Shown here piece by piece: positions 16,868-25,655 of a DNA stretch of 64,000 nt. How positions within the stretch are numbered: the stretch's first letter is position 1; each line of letters starts with the position of its first letter. The position numbers and the translations under genes were made by a program. The notes below the pieces were generated by a model. The model was not told the DNA's origin. It saw nothing but the letters and a program-made list of their open reading frames with translations, and made no database searches. The stretch is from NCBI RefSeq assembly GCF_029203285.1, contig NZ_CP115669.1, positions 5,084,001 to 5,148,000 of the forward strand, read 5' to 3'. Source of the stretch: Pseudomonas sp. PSE14. Lineage in GTDB: Bacteria > Pseudomonadota > Gammaproteobacteria > Pseudomonadales > Pseudomonadaceae.

Positions 16868-16987
16868 GTGACCAGCTTTGCCGCTCTTGCCAGCTTTTTC
16901 GCCGCCACCGCCTTCCTGAACGTACCTGCGCAGGTCGACCCGGAACGCCGTGAGATTCGCCAAGCGAAGAAAGCCCGCCGCAAGTAA
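16868..16987 (+). CDS. Possible 39-aa small protein, unknown
   Basis: A GTG-started frame of 39 codons with a GGAG site 7 bp upstream. The product starts with a mostly hydrophobic/alanine helix (TSFAALASFFAATAF) and ends in a basic tail (RREIRQAKKARRK). The layout, a short helix plus a cationic tail, is typical of small membrane-associated proteins. It lies 135 bp ahead of betT on the same strand. I recognise no family; coding status rests on the ribosome-binding site and composition only. A longer in-frame ATG start at 16796 exists but has no good ribosome-binding site. Confidence 0.4.
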   Translation: MTSFAALASFFAATAFLNVPAQVDPERREIRQAKKARRK

Positions 16988-17056
16988 AGCAGTACCCGCT
17001 CCGCTCGGCCCTCGTACAGGGCCGGCGGCGGGACCATCGGTCCCACCGATTGGCCT

Positions 17057-17095
17057 TTGACGGCCGTATCGTGTTTTCATTGAATGCTTGTTCAA
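17057..17095 (+). promoter_or_regulatory. Putative betT promoter with overlapping inverted repeat
   Basis: TTGACG (17057) and TTGAAT (17080), spaced by 17 bp, resemble a sigma70 promoter. The inverted repeat TTGAA-N6-TTCAA (17080-17095) overlaps the -10. BetI, the choline-responsive TetR-family repressor, binds palindromes of this general kind upstream of bet genes; assignment to BetI is inference. The spacing to the betT start supports the downstream start. Confidence 0.4.
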
Positions 17096-17122
17096 GGAAA
17101 AACACGAGGGACCCCGCCCGTT

Positions 17123-19135
17123 TTGTCTGCACCGCAATCCCCTACTCCGTCCGTAACACCCAGCCCCTCCATGCGCATGAACCCACCGGTCTTCTACGGT
17201 GCGGCCGCGCTGATCCTTCTCTTCGCACTCGTCGTCCTCGGCCTGCCGCAACGCGCAGGTGACTGGCTGCTTGCCGCCCAGACCTGGGCCGCCGGGACCG
17301 TCGGCTGGTACTACCTGCTGGCGATGACGCTGTACCTGATCTTCGTGGTGGTCACCGCGCTTTCCGGCTATGGAAAGATCAAACTCGGTGCCGACCACGA
17401 CGAGCCGGAATTCAGCTACCTGTCCTGGGCCGGCATGCTCTTCGCCGCGGGCATCAGCATCACGCTGTTCTTCTTCTGCGTTTCCGAACCGCTGACCCAC
17501 TTCCAGCAGCCGCCGCAAGGCGAAGCCGGCACCCAGGAAGCCGCACGCCAGGCCATGCAGCTACTGTTCCTGCACTGGGGCCTGCACGGCTGGGGCGTGT
17601 TCGCCCTGGTGGCGATGGCGCTGGCCTATTTCGCCTACCGCCACAACCTGCCATTGGCGCTGCGCTCGGCGCTCTACCCGCTGATCGGCAAGCGCATCAA
17701 CGGCCCCATCGGCTATGCGGTGGACTGCTTCGGCATCATCGCCACGGTGTTCGGCCTGGGCGCGGACATGGGCTTCGGCGTGCTTCAGCTCAATGCCGGC
17801 CTGGACTTCCTGTTCGGCATCGCCCACAGCCACCCGGTGCAGATGACGCTGATCGCGCTGATGATGGGTGCGGCGATCCTGGTGGCCGTCTCCGGGGTGG
17901 ACAAGGGCATCCGCCTGCTCTCGGACATCAACATGGTCCTGGCCTGCGCACTGCTGCTCTTCGTGCTGTTCGCCGGCCCCACCCAGCACCTGCTCAACAC
18001 CCTGGTGCAGAACATCGGCGACTACCTCGGCAGCCTGCCGACCAAGAGCTTCGACCTCTACGCCTACGGCAAGGACGGCAGCGACTGGCTGGGCGGCTGG
18101 ACAGTGTTCTACTGGGCCTGGTGGATCGCCTGGGCGCCCTTCGTCGGCCTGTTCATCGCGCGCATCTCGCGCGGGCGGACCATCCGCGAATTCGTCTTCG
18201 GCGTGCTGTTCATCCCGCTCGGTTTCACCCTGGCGTGGATGTCGATCTTCGGCAACAGCGCCCTGGACCAGGTGCTCAACCACGGCTTCAGCGAACTGGG
18301 CCGGGTGGCCGTCGAAGAACCCTCCATGGCGCTCTACCAACTGCTGCAGAACTACCCCGGCAGCCGCGTGGTGATCGCCGTGACCGTGCTGGTCAGCTTC
18401 GTGTTCTTCGTCACCTCGGCCGACTCCGGCACCGTAGTGCTCTCCACCCTCTCCGCCCACGGCGGCAGCGCCGACGACGACGGCCCGAAATGGCTGCGGG
18501 TGTTCTGGGGCGTGGCCACCGCGCTGGTCACTGGCGGGCTGTTGTTCGCCGGCAACATCGATGCGCTCAAATCCGCAGTGGTGCTCACTTCACTGCCGTT
18601 CTCGCTGATCCTGCTGCTGATGATGTGGGGGCTGCACAAGGCCTTCTACCTCGAATCCCAGCGCCAGCGGGCACGCACCCACTCGCTCGCGCCACCGCCC
18701 TCGAGCAAGACCGGTGGCTGGAAGCGACGCATCTCCCAGGCGGTGCACTTCCCCACTCGCGATGAGGTGTATCGCTTCATGGTCGACGTGGTCAGCCCGG
18801 CGATTGCCGAGGTTTCGGAGGTGTTCCGCGAGAAGGGCCTGCAGGTGGATTCCGACCTGGACCTGAGCAACCTGGAGATCGGCCTGGAAATCGGCCACGG
18901 CGAGCAACATCCGTTCCTCTACCAGGTGTCGATGCGCGGCTACTTCACGCCCTCCTTCGCCCGCGCCGGCATGGGCGGCCTGCACCTGAAGAACCGCCGC
19001 TACTTCCGCGCCGAGGTGCACCTCTCCGAGGGCAGCCAGGACTACGACTTGATGGGCTACAGCAAGGAACAGATCATCAACGACATGCTCGACCAGTACG
19101 AGCGGCACCTGCAGTTCCTTCATCTGGTGCGCTGA
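17123..19135 (+). CDS. betT: Choline transporter, BCCT family
   Basis: A 670-aa BCCT transporter with 12 membrane segments and a long C-terminal cytoplasmic domain (from about residue 515), the BetT layout in which the C-terminal domain tunes osmotic activation. BCCT signatures include GLGADMGFGVLQL and the tryptophan-rich FYWAWWIAWAPFVGLFIARISRG region (here given from memory of the read: F-Y-W-A-W-W). I chose the TTG at 17123 because the protein then begins SAPQSPTPSV like known BetT1 proteins and a GAGGGA lies upstream; the first ATG is at 17171. It imports choline for glycine betaine synthesis or catabolism. Confidence 0.9.
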   Translation: MSAPQSPTPSVTPSPSMRMNPPVFYGAAALILLFALVVLGLPQRAGDWLLAAQTWAAGTVGWYYLLAMTLYLIFVVVTALSGYGKIKLGADHDEPEFSYLSWAGMLFAAGISITLFFFCVSEPLTHFQQPPQGEAGTQEAARQAMQLLFLHWGLHGWGVFALVAMALAYFAYRHNLPLALRSALYPLIGKRINGPIGYAVDCFGIIATVFGLGADMGFGVLQLNAGLDFLFGIAHSHPVQMTLIALMMGAAILVAVSGVDKGIRLLSDINMVLACALLLFVLFAGPTQHLLNTLVQNIGDYLGSLPTKSFDLYAYGKDGSDWLGGWTVFYWAWWIAWAPFVGLFIARISRGRTIREFVFGVLFIPLGFTLAWMSIFGNSALDQVLNHGFSELGRVAVEEPSMALYQLLQNYPGSRVVIAVTVLVSFVFFVTSADSGTVVLSTLSAHGGSADDDGPKWLRVFWGVATALVTGGLLFAGNIDALKSAVVLTSLPFSLILLLMMWGLHKAFYLESQRQRARTHSLAPPPSSKTGGWKRRISQAVHFPTRDEVYRFMVDVVSPAIAEVSEVFREKGLQVDSDLDLSNLEIGLEIGHGEQHPFLYQVSMRGYFTPSFARAGMGGLHLKNRRYFRAEVHLSEGSQDYDLMGYSKEQIINDMLDQYERHLQFLHLVR

Positions 19136-19145
19136 AATGTCGTTT

Positions 19146-19222
19146 CCAGGAGCGAGCTTGCTCGCGAACCGCCCGACATCGGAGCTGCGGGTGAATCCGT
19201 TCGCGAGCAAGCTCGCTCCTAC
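19146..19222. repeat. REP pair
   Basis: Two inverted copies of the AGGAGCGAGCTTGCTCGCG REP separated by about 30 bp, between the convergent betT and OPT genes. The first copy has CCAGGAGC in place of GTAGGAGC. Confidence 0.85.
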
Positions 19223-19237
19223 GAAAAACCCAAATGA

Positions 19238-19263
19238 AAAAGGCGCCCGCGGGCGCCTTTTTG
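19238..19263. terminator. Bidirectional terminator between betT and OPT transporter
   Basis: A perfect stem AAGGCGCCCG / CGGGCGCCTT has A-rich sequence before it and a T-run after it, so it can end transcription in both directions. It sits between convergent genes. Confidence 0.9.
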
Positions 19264-19278
19264 CATCACGGCAAAGGA

Positions 19279-21318
19279 TCAGCCGCGCGTGCCGGTGAGC
19301 ACCTTGCGGTAGAACAGCACGCAGATCGCCACGAACACCACCAGGCCCAGCCACTGCGCAGCGTCTTCGAAGGAAGCGCCGACCAGCGCCAGCGGGGCGT
19401 CCTTGCCGGTGGTGCCGATGATGGCCGCCAGCAGGATGCCCATCAGGCTCTCGCCGACGATCAGGCCCGAGGCCAGCAGCACGCCACGGCGCTTGGGCTC
19501 GTCGGAGAATTTCTCTTCGTTGATACCGGCCGCCAGGGCGCGCTTCTTCAGCGCCGTCTCCAGCAGCCAGGCGAGCACCGCGCCGACCACCAGGGTCATA
19601 CCGATGGTCGGCGGCAGGTAGATGCCCAGGCCCACCGCCAGCACCGGCAGGCTGGCCTTGCCGGTGCGGCGCAGCAGCACGTCCACCAGGATCAGCGCGA
19701 TGCCCAGCGCCACGCCGATGAGGATCATGTTCCAGTTCAGCGCGTTGTGGAAAATCCCGCTGGCGATGGCGGTCATCAGCGTCGCCTGCGGCGCGGCCAG
19801 CGCGGCGTTCGGGTCCATGCCCTCGCGCGGCAAGGCGCCAGTGAAGCCGTAGGCATTGAACAGCAATTCCAGCACCGGCGGGATCACCAGGGCGCCCACC
19901 AGGCAGCCGACGATCAGTGCCACCTGCTGGCGCCACGGGGTCGCGCCGACCAGGTAGCCGGTCTTCAGGTCCTGCAGGTTGTCGTTGGAGATCGCCGCGA
20001 TGGCGATCACCACCGAGGTGGTGAACAGCGCCAGGGCGATGGCGAGCTTGCCGCCTTCCATCGCCAGGAAGCCATCCTCCAGCGAGCCGACGCCGAGAAT
20101 CAGCAGCGACACCAGGATCACCGCGATGATGCCGATGCCGGAGATCGGGCTGCTGGAGGAGCCCACCAGGCCAGCCATGTAGCCGCAGGCGGCAGCGATC
20201 AGGAAACCGAAGAAGAAGGCGAAGATCACGCAGGCCCCCACCAGGCCCCAGAAGCCGAAGCCGTGCAGGTCCGGTGCGGCGTCCGCGAGGAAGTAGGAGA
20301 ACACCACGAACAGCGCCACCAGCAGCACGCCTGCGATGGTGACAATCCACTTTGCGGACAGGTCCTGCTCGGTACGCAGGTCACTCACCTCGCCACGCCC
20401 CCGCACGGCGCTGAGCGACGACCAGACGCCCTGCACCATGGGCTTGAACAGGGTGGCCAGGGTCCACAACGCGGCGATGCCGATGGTGCCGGCGCCGAGG
20501 AAGCGCACCTGGCTGCTCCACAGTTTGGTCGCCAGCTCCGGCAGGCTCTGCCCGGCGGCCAGCACGCTGTTCACCGAGAGCAGCGGCACCGCCACGCCCC
20601 AGGCGATCACCACGCCGATGAGGATGGCGATACCGGCGGTGATGCCCATCAGGTAGCCGGCGCCGACCAGCGCCAGAGAGAAACCGGTGGACAGGCGGAA
20701 CGCCGCTTGCCCTGCAGTGAGCCAGAAGCTGAAGCCTTCGGCGAGTACCTTGAAGCCGCTGCTGAGCAGACTGAAGGCGGCGGCGATCACGCCACCGGCG
20801 AGGATGTCGCGCAGGCCCGGTCCGCCGGTTTTCGCCGGCTTGCCCGCCTTCTCGTCTTCTTCGTCATGGCTGCCGACGCGCAGGATCTCCGCCGCCGCCA
20901 CACCTTCGGGGTACGGCAGGTTGCTTTGCACCACCATCACCCGACGCAGCGGGATGGTGTAGAGCACACCAAGGATGCCGCCGATGGAACAGATGGCCGC
21001 GGTCTGCCAGAACGGGAAGCCGCTCCAGTAGCCGATCATCAGGAGGCCCGGAAGGATGAAGATGATCGAGGACAGGGTGCCGGCCGCCGAGGCCTGGGTC
21101 TGCACCATGTTGTTCTCGAGGATGTTGGAACCGGAGAAGTAGCGCAGCACGGCCATCGAGATGACCGCCGCGGGGATCGACGAAGCGAAGGTCAGGCCGA
21201 CCTTGAGGCCGAGGTATACGTTGGAGGCGGTGAACACCACGGTGATCAGCGCGCCGAGAATCAGGCCGCGAACCGTAAGCTCGGCGAGGTTGGACTCGTC
21301 GGGAATCCTTTCTTGCAT
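19279..21318 (-). CDS. OPT-family oligopeptide transporter
   Basis: A 679-aa integral membrane protein of the oligopeptide transporter (OPT) family, bacterial/YS-like branch, with many hydrophobic segments. The N-terminus (ELTVRGLILGALITVVF, NVYLGLKVGLTFASSIPAAV) is characteristic of OPT proteins. An internal hydrophilic loop with EEDEKAGKPAKTGGPG occurs near residue 165. Members move peptides or metal-chelate compounds with protons; the substrate is unknown. I chose ATG 21318 over an in-frame TTG 33 bp upstream because it lies next to a purine-rich site. It is convergent with betT across a shared terminator. Confidence 0.88.
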   Translation of the reverse strand: MQERIPDESNLAELTVRGLILGALITVVFTASNVYLGLKVGLTFASSIPAAVISMAVLRYFSGSNILENNMVQTQASAAGTLSSIIFILPGLLMIGYWSGFPFWQTAAICSIGGILGVLYTIPLRRVMVVQSNLPYPEGVAAAEILRVGSHDEEDEKAGKPAKTGGPGLRDILAGGVIAAAFSLLSSGFKVLAEGFSFWLTAGQAAFRLSTGFSLALVGAGYLMGITAGIAILIGVVIAWGVAVPLLSVNSVLAAGQSLPELATKLWSSQVRFLGAGTIGIAALWTLATLFKPMVQGVWSSLSAVRGRGEVSDLRTEQDLSAKWIVTIAGVLLVALFVVFSYFLADAAPDLHGFGFWGLVGACVIFAFFFGFLIAAACGYMAGLVGSSSSPISGIGIIAVILVSLLILGVGSLEDGFLAMEGGKLAIALALFTTSVVIAIAAISNDNLQDLKTGYLVGATPWRQQVALIVGCLVGALVIPPVLELLFNAYGFTGALPREGMDPNAALAAPQATLMTAIASGIFHNALNWNMILIGVALGIALILVDVLLRRTGKASLPVLAVGLGIYLPPTIGMTLVVGAVLAWLLETALKKRALAAGINEEKFSDEPKRRGVLLASGLIVGESLMGILLAAIIGTTGKDAPLALVGASFEDAAQWLGLVVFVAICVLFYRKVLTGTRG

Positions 21319-21469
21319 GTAGGCAGTCTCTTCATAAAGCGGAACTGCCAAAGCGTAGGACAGTGAGCCATCCGCCGCGACCTAGAATGGCGACCAATGC
21401 GGTCTGCGGTGCGGCTTTGTTGCCGCAAGTCATGGGGATGACGGGAAATTCCAGGCTGTTGCCGCCTTG

Positions 21470-21545
21470 TAGGAGCGAGCTTGCTCGCGAACGGATTCCC
21501 CGACGGGTTGGGCGTTATGCGGTTCGCGAGCAAGCTCGCTCCTAC
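21470..21545. repeat. REP pair
   Basis: Two inverted GTAGGAGCGAGCTTGCTCGC-type copies separated by about 28 bp, between the OPT gene start and the tauD stop. It is directly followed by a GTAGGGCG-stem element, so two repeat families are side by side. Confidence 0.85.
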
Positions 21546-21555
21546 ACAAAAATTC

Positions 21556-21628
21556 CGTAGGGCGCATAACGCCTATGGCGTTATCCGCCACGGCGGCGGA
21601 TAACCCGCTCCGGGTTATCCGCCCTACA
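21556..21628. repeat. GTAGGGCG-stem dispersed repeat, copy 2
   Basis: Opens with GTAGGGCGCATAACGCC and closes with GGTTATCCGCCCTAC, with internal pairs GCCTATGGC and CCGCTCCGGG. It ends about 17 bp before the tauD stop codon, so it is in the 3' untranslated part of the tau transcript. Confidence 0.75.
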
Positions 21629-21644
21629 GGTGCCGCCCCTCAAG

Positions 21645-22481
21645 TCAGAACGGTTTGTCTCCCAGAATCGTCGCACGGTGCATCACCCGCCGCTGCGGGC
21701 GGTAGTCGTCCACCGCATAGTGCTGGGTCACGCGGTTGTCCCAGAAGGCCACGTCGTTCTCCTGCCAGCGCCAGCGCACGGTGAACTCCGGGCGGCTGAA
21801 GTGGGCGAACAGCAGGTCGAGGATGGCACGGCTTTCCGCCGGCTCCAGCTCGTTGATGCGGGTGGTGAAGCCGTCGCTGACGAACAGCGCCTTGCGCCCG
21901 GTGACCGGGTGGGTACGGATCACCGGATGGCTGCGCGGCGGATTCTTCTTGCGCGCTTCCTCCAGACGCGCGAGGTCGGCATCGGTGGCGCCGAAGCGTT
22001 CCTGGGGGAAGGACTTGCTGATGTCGTGGGTCGCGGTGAGGCCGTCGAGCAAACGCTGCAGCGGCTTGGAAAGCGCTTCGAAAGCCGCGATGCCGCTGGC
22101 CCACAGGGTGTCGCCGCCGTAGGGTGGCAGCTGCTTGGCGGCCAGCACGGCACCGAGCGCCGGAGTTTCCAGGAAGGTCACGTCGGTATGCCAGATGGCG
22201 TTGTCGCGCACGTCGGTAACGGCGGTGTCGAGCACGATGACTTCGCGCTGCTCCGGCGAGCTGGGGTAGATCGGGTGGATGTGCAGGTCGCCGAAGCGCG
22301 CGGCGAAGTTCGCCTGCTGGGTCGGCGTCAGCGGCTGGTCGCGGAAGAACAGCACCTGGTGATCAAGCAGGGCCTGCTCGATCTGGCGCTGCGCCGCGTC
22401 GTCCAGTGGATCGGCCAGACGCACGCCGGAAACGACGGCGCCCAGGGCTGGGCTGATAGGTTCGATGCTCAGGGTGGTCAT
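21645..22481 (-). CDS. tauD: Taurine dioxygenase
   Basis: A 278-aa Fe(II)/2-oxoglutarate dioxygenase of the TauD family. The iron triad is visible: His98 and Asp100 in IWHTDVTF and His254 in [12 protein letters not shown]; the 2-oxoglutarate-binding Arg lies in the following RRVMHRATI segment. TauD hydroxylates taurine, releasing sulfite and aminoacetaldehyde, so cells can use taurine as sulfur source. It is the last gene of tauABCD on the minus strand, about 220 bp after tauC; the gap holds two CCTCTCC-stem repeats. Confidence 0.93.
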   Translation of the reverse strand: MTTLSIEPISPALGAVVSGVRLADPLDDAAQRQIEQALLDHQVLFFRDQPLTPTQQANFAARFGDLHIHPIYPSSPEQREVIVLDTAVTDVRDNAIWHTDVTFLETPALGAVLAAKQLPPYGGDTLWASGIAAFEALSKPLQRLLDGLTATHDISKSFPQERFGATDADLARLEEARKKNPPRSHPVIRTHPVTGRKALFVSDGFTTRINELEPAESRAILDLLFAHFSRPEFTVRWRWQENDVAFWDNRVTQHYAVDDYRPQRRVMHRATILGDKPF

Positions 22482-22515
22482 GTTCGTGTTCTCTCGTGAG
22501 GTTCACGGGGAAAGG

Positions 22516-22681
22516 CGCCCTCTCCCCAACCCTCTCCCTGAAGGGAGAGGGGGCTTGTTCGGTGTATTCGGAAAGGGCGGTCAACCCCTTCAGCCGCGCA
22601 GACTCATCCATGAGGCAGAGGTATCGAAGCCACTCAGGACAGTCCCCTCTCCCGCTTGCGGGAGAGGGTTAGGGAGAGGGG
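22516..22681. repeat. Two CCTCTCC-stem elements between tauC and tauD
   Basis: The first (22516-22554) has the stem CCCTCTCCCT/AGGGAGAGGG; the second (22643-22681) is an inverted relative with CCTCTCCCGCTTGCGGGAGAGG. They fill most of the tauC-tauD gap and could form a large paired structure in the mRNA. Confidence 0.8.
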
Positions 22682-22704
22682 CTTTTACCCCGCCCGGCAG
22701 AAAG

Positions 22705-23523
22705 TCACTCCCAGGAAGCAAACCGCTTCTGCAGCCAGCGCAGCCCAAGCTCGAAGCCCAGCGCGATGGCGGCGATCAGCAGGATCCCCAGCACCACCAC
22801 ATCGGTGGCGAGGAACTGCGCCGCGGACTGCACCATGAAGCCCAGGCCACGGTTGGCGGCGATCAGCTCGGCGGCGACCAGGGTCGACCAGCCCACGCCC
22901 AGGGCGATGCGCAGGCCGGTGAGCACTTCGGGCAACGCGCTGGGCAGGATCACATGGCGCACCACCTGCCAGCGGTTGGCGCCCAGGCAGCGCACGGCCT
23001 GGATGCGCGACTTGTCCACGCGACGCACGCCGGCGGCGGTGGCGATCAGCAGCGGCGCGAACAGCGCCAGGTAGATCAGCAGCACCTTGGACAGCTCGCC
23101 GATACCGAACCAGATGACGATCAGCGGCAGGTAGGCCAGCGGCGGCACCGGGCGGTAGAACTCCACCAGCGGATCGAAGGCCGCGCCCACTAGCGGGTTG
23201 AGGCCCATCAGGATGCCCAGCGGGATGGCCGTGAGCACCGCCGCGCCCAGCGCCAGCAGCACGCGCAGCAGGCTGGTGCCGACGTGCTGCCACAACGAGG
23301 CATCGACATAGCCCTCGGCGAGCAGGCGCTGGAAGGCTTCCAGCAGTTGCTCCGGCGCGGGCAGGAACAGAGTGTCGACCCAGCCCAGGTGCGTGGCCAG
23401 CCACCAGAGCACGAAGAGTCCGCCGACACTGCCGGCAGCGGCCCAGCGGCGGTAGTCGCCCGGCACGCTGCGGGACTTCGGCGCGACGGCCGGGAGTTTG
23501 GTGGCGAGGGTTTCAGTGGACAT
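22705..23523 (-). CDS. tauC: Taurine ABC transporter permease
   Basis: A 272-aa BPD-type permease (SsuC/TauC family) with about six membrane segments. The EAA-type loop is at GANRWQVVRHVILPSALPEVL, the coupling site for the ATPase. I chose ATG 23523, which overlaps the tauB stop by 11 bp; a frame extension of 10 codons upstream lies inside tauB. It works with TauA and TauB to import taurine. Confidence 0.92.
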   Translation of the reverse strand: MSTETLATKLPAVAPKSRSVPGDYRRWAAAGSVGGLFVLWWLATHLGWVDTLFLPAPEQLLEAFQRLLAEGYVDASLWQHVGTSLLRVLLALGAAVLTAIPLGILMGLNPLVGAAFDPLVEFYRPVPPLAYLPLIVIWFGIGELSKVLLIYLALFAPLLIATAAGVRRVDKSRIQAVRCLGANRWQVVRHVILPSALPEVLTGLRIALGVGWSTLVAAELIAANRGLGFMVQSAAQFLATDVVVLGILLIAAIALGFELGLRWLQKRFASWE

Positions 23524-24304
23524 GCTCGGCCTCCGGTTCTTCGAGGAACTCATCCAGCAGCAGTTGGCGCAGGCGCGCGAATTCCGGGTCGGACTTGATC
23601 GAGCGCACCGGCTCGCCCGCGGCGTAGCGGCGTGCGAAGTCCAGCGGCAGACGCTTGACGATGCGCGCCGGCGGGCCGTCCATCACCACCAGGTCGGTGG
23701 CCAGGAACAGTGCTTCGTCGACGCTGTGGGTGATCAGGAACAGGCCCTTGCCGGTCTTGCGCCACAGGTCGAGGGTCAGCACCTGCATGCGCTCGCGGGT
23801 CAGCGCATCGAGGGCGCCGAAGGGTTCGTCGAGCAGGAGGAAATCCGGCTCCACCGCCAGTGCACGGGCCAGGCCCAGGCGCTGCCGCTGGCCGCCGGAG
23901 AGCTGGGAGATGCGGTAATCCGCATGCTCGCCCAGGCCCACCAGTTTCAGCACTTCATGGGCGCGGGCATTGCGCTCGGCGGTGCCGATTCCACGGATGC
24001 GCAGGCCCAGGGCGACGTTGTCCAGCGCGCTCAGCCAGGGCATCAGTGCGTCATCCTGGAACACCACGCCGCGTTCGCCACCGGGGCCGCTCAGGGTGCG
24101 GCCGTCGATCTGCACGCGGCCGCTGTCCGGTGCCTGGAAGCCTGCCAGCACGTTGAGCAGGCTGGACTTGCCGCAGCCCGACGGGCCGAGCACCACCAGG
24201 GATTCGCCCTTGGCCAGGCTGAGAGTGAGGTCCTGCAGCACAACGCGCTCGCGTCCGCGCTGCTGGAAAGTGAGGCTGACCGCCTCGGCCGTCAGACGGC
24301 TCAT
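23513..24304 (-). CDS. tauB: Taurine ABC transporter ATP-binding protein
   Basis: A 263-aa ABC ATPase. Walker A GPSGCGKSS (about 39-47), Q-loop region VVFQDDALMPW, signature LSGGQRQRLGLARAL and Walker B LLLDEPFGALD are all intact. It belongs to the SsuB/TauB type that powers sulfonate uptake. It overlaps tauC by 11 bp; a REP pair separates it from tauA upstream, which may lower its expression relative to the binding protein. Confidence 0.92.
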   Translation of the reverse strand: MSRLTAEAVSLTFQQRGRERVVLQDLTLSLAKGESLVVLGPSGCGKSSLLNVLAGFQAPDSGRVQIDGRTLSGPGGERGVVFQDDALMPWLSALDNVALGLRIRGIGTAERNARAHEVLKLVGLGEHADYRISQLSGGQRQRLGLARALAVEPDFLLLDEPFGALDALTRERMQVLTLDLWRKTGKGLFLITHSVDEALFLATDLVVMDGPPARIVKRLPLDFARRYAAGEPVRSIKSDPEFARLRQLLLDEFLEEPEAEHVH

Positions 24305-24352
24305 GTTCTGCCCTCCGTAGGGTGAGAAGAAATGCGTGGCGCTGTTTGCTCT

Positions 24353-24426
24353 TGTAGGAGCGAGCTTGCTCGCGAACCGCCCTGGCTTCGGAGCCGACAG
24401 GTGTTCGCGAGCAAGCTCGCTCCTAC
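24353..24426. repeat. REP pair inside the tau operon
   Basis: Two inverted GTAGGAGCGAGCTTGCTCGC-type copies about 26 bp apart in the tauA-tauB gap, ending 13 bp from the tauA stop. In known cases such structures protect upstream mRNA or reduce downstream expression. Confidence 0.85.
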
Positions 24427-24439
24427 GAAAGGCAATTGC

Positions 24440-25459
24440 TCAGCGCTGGCCGACCTGCACGCTCTGGGCCTGGCGCACATAGTCGGCGCTGACGTAGGGC
24501 GAGTAGTCCTTGAGCACCGAAGGCACGCGCTTCTGCTCTTTGAGGAATTCGGCGGTGCCGGCGATGTCCTTGGCGGTACCGCCGCCCAGCAGGGCGGACG
24601 ACAGCTGCGCCTGGGATTCGGGGAAGGCGGAACCGGCCAGCAGCTCGGGCACGTCCTGCGGATCGGCGCCGGTCAGCTTGGCGATTTTCTTCACCTGCTC
24701 GGAGTCGGCGGTCCACTGGGCCTTGTGGGCGTTGTAGTCGGCGAAGGAATCCAAGCTCACGCGAGCGAACTTGGCGATGACTTCCGGGTGCTTCTCGGCG
24801 AAGTCCTTGCGGGCGACCCAGACCTCGAAGGTCGGCGCGCCCCACTGGCCGACTTCGGCGGCGTCGGTCAGCACCTTGCCGGACTTCTTGATCTCGCCCA
24901 GGGCCGGCGACCAGACGAAGGCGCCGTCGATGTCGCCACGACGCCAGGCGGCGGCGATCTCGGTGGGGTTGAGGTTGACGATCTTCACCTTGGCCGGGTC
25001 GATCTTCCAGTGCTTGAGCGCACCCAGCAGGCTGTAGTGCGAGGTGGAGACGAAGGGCGTGGCGATGGTCTTGCCGACCAGGTCTTCGGGCTTCTCGATC
25101 TTGCTGCCGTTGCGCACCACCAGGGCCTCGGCCGAGTTGATCTGCGCGGAGACGATGAAGGCGACGATCGGCAGGCCGCGCGAGGTGGCGGCGGCCAGCG
25201 GGCTGGAGCCGATGTTGCCCAGTTGCACGTCGCCCGAGGCGATGGCGGCGATCACTTCCGGGCCACTGTTGAAGCGGCGCCAGTCGAGCTTCTCGCCAAT
25301 GACTTTTTCGTAGGTGCCGTCGGCCTGGGGGACCTTGGTCGGGTCGATGCCGGTCTGGTAGCCCAGGACGATGTCGGCAAACGCAGCACTCTGGGAGAAC
25401 AGCGCGGCCGCAACAGCGACGCCGGCCAGGGCACGACGTACGAAACGAGGTTTGTTCAT
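24440..25459 (-). CDS. tauA: Taurine ABC transporter substrate-binding protein
   Basis: A 339-aa periplasmic sulfonate-binding protein (SsuA/TauA family). The N-terminus has a Sec signal peptide ending AAFA (about residue 28). The mature protein shows the family segments IVLGYQTGIDPTKVPQADG and GDVQLGNIGSSPLAAA. It delivers taurine to TauBC. First gene of the tau operon; the AT-rich gap upstream probably carries the sulfur-starvation promoter. Confidence 0.92.
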   Translation of the reverse strand: MNKPRFVRRALAGVAVAAALFSQSAAFADIVLGYQTGIDPTKVPQADGTYEKVIGEKLDWRRFNSGPEVIAAIASGDVQLGNIGSSPLAAATSRGLPIVAFIVSAQINSAEALVVRNGSKIEKPEDLVGKTIATPFVSTSHYSLLGALKHWKIDPAKVKIVNLNPTEIAAAWRRGDIDGAFVWSPALGEIKKSGKVLTDAAEVGQWGAPTFEVWVARKDFAEKHPEVIAKFARVSLDSFADYNAHKAQWTADSEQVKKIAKLTGADPQDVPELLAGSAFPESQAQLSSALLGGGTAKDIAGTAEFLKEQKRVPSVLKDYSPYVSADYVRQAQSVQVGQR

Positions 25460-25655
25460 GGTGTTTCCTCTGAAGGTAACGGCGGTGCCGGCCTCCAGAG
25501 AGGGGACGGACCACGGGACGGGATTCGGTGGGTTGAAACGGTGTCCGGTGGTCCGGTAGAAGCTAGATTAACGGTATAAAAAACTCTCAATAAATAATAT
25601 TTGGTTCTTAACTTATGAGCGCTCGCAAGGGCTTCCGTCGCCGATACAAGGCGCC
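25460..25655 (-). promoter_or_regulatory. AT-rich tau operon promoter region
   Basis: The 196 bp upstream of tauA contain an unusually AT-rich block (about 25563-25618, with ATAAAAAACTC and AATAAATAATATTTGG) in GC-rich surroundings. Sulfur-starvation promoters of this kind are activated by CysB in known Pseudomonas; I cannot mark a precise CysB site or -10/-35. Confidence 0.5.

Noticed and set aside
19234-21366. A 710-codon plus-strand open frame opposite the OPT transporter
   Set aside because: Translation is His/Gln/Arg/Asp-rich without membrane segments, as expected for the complement of a membrane protein gene.
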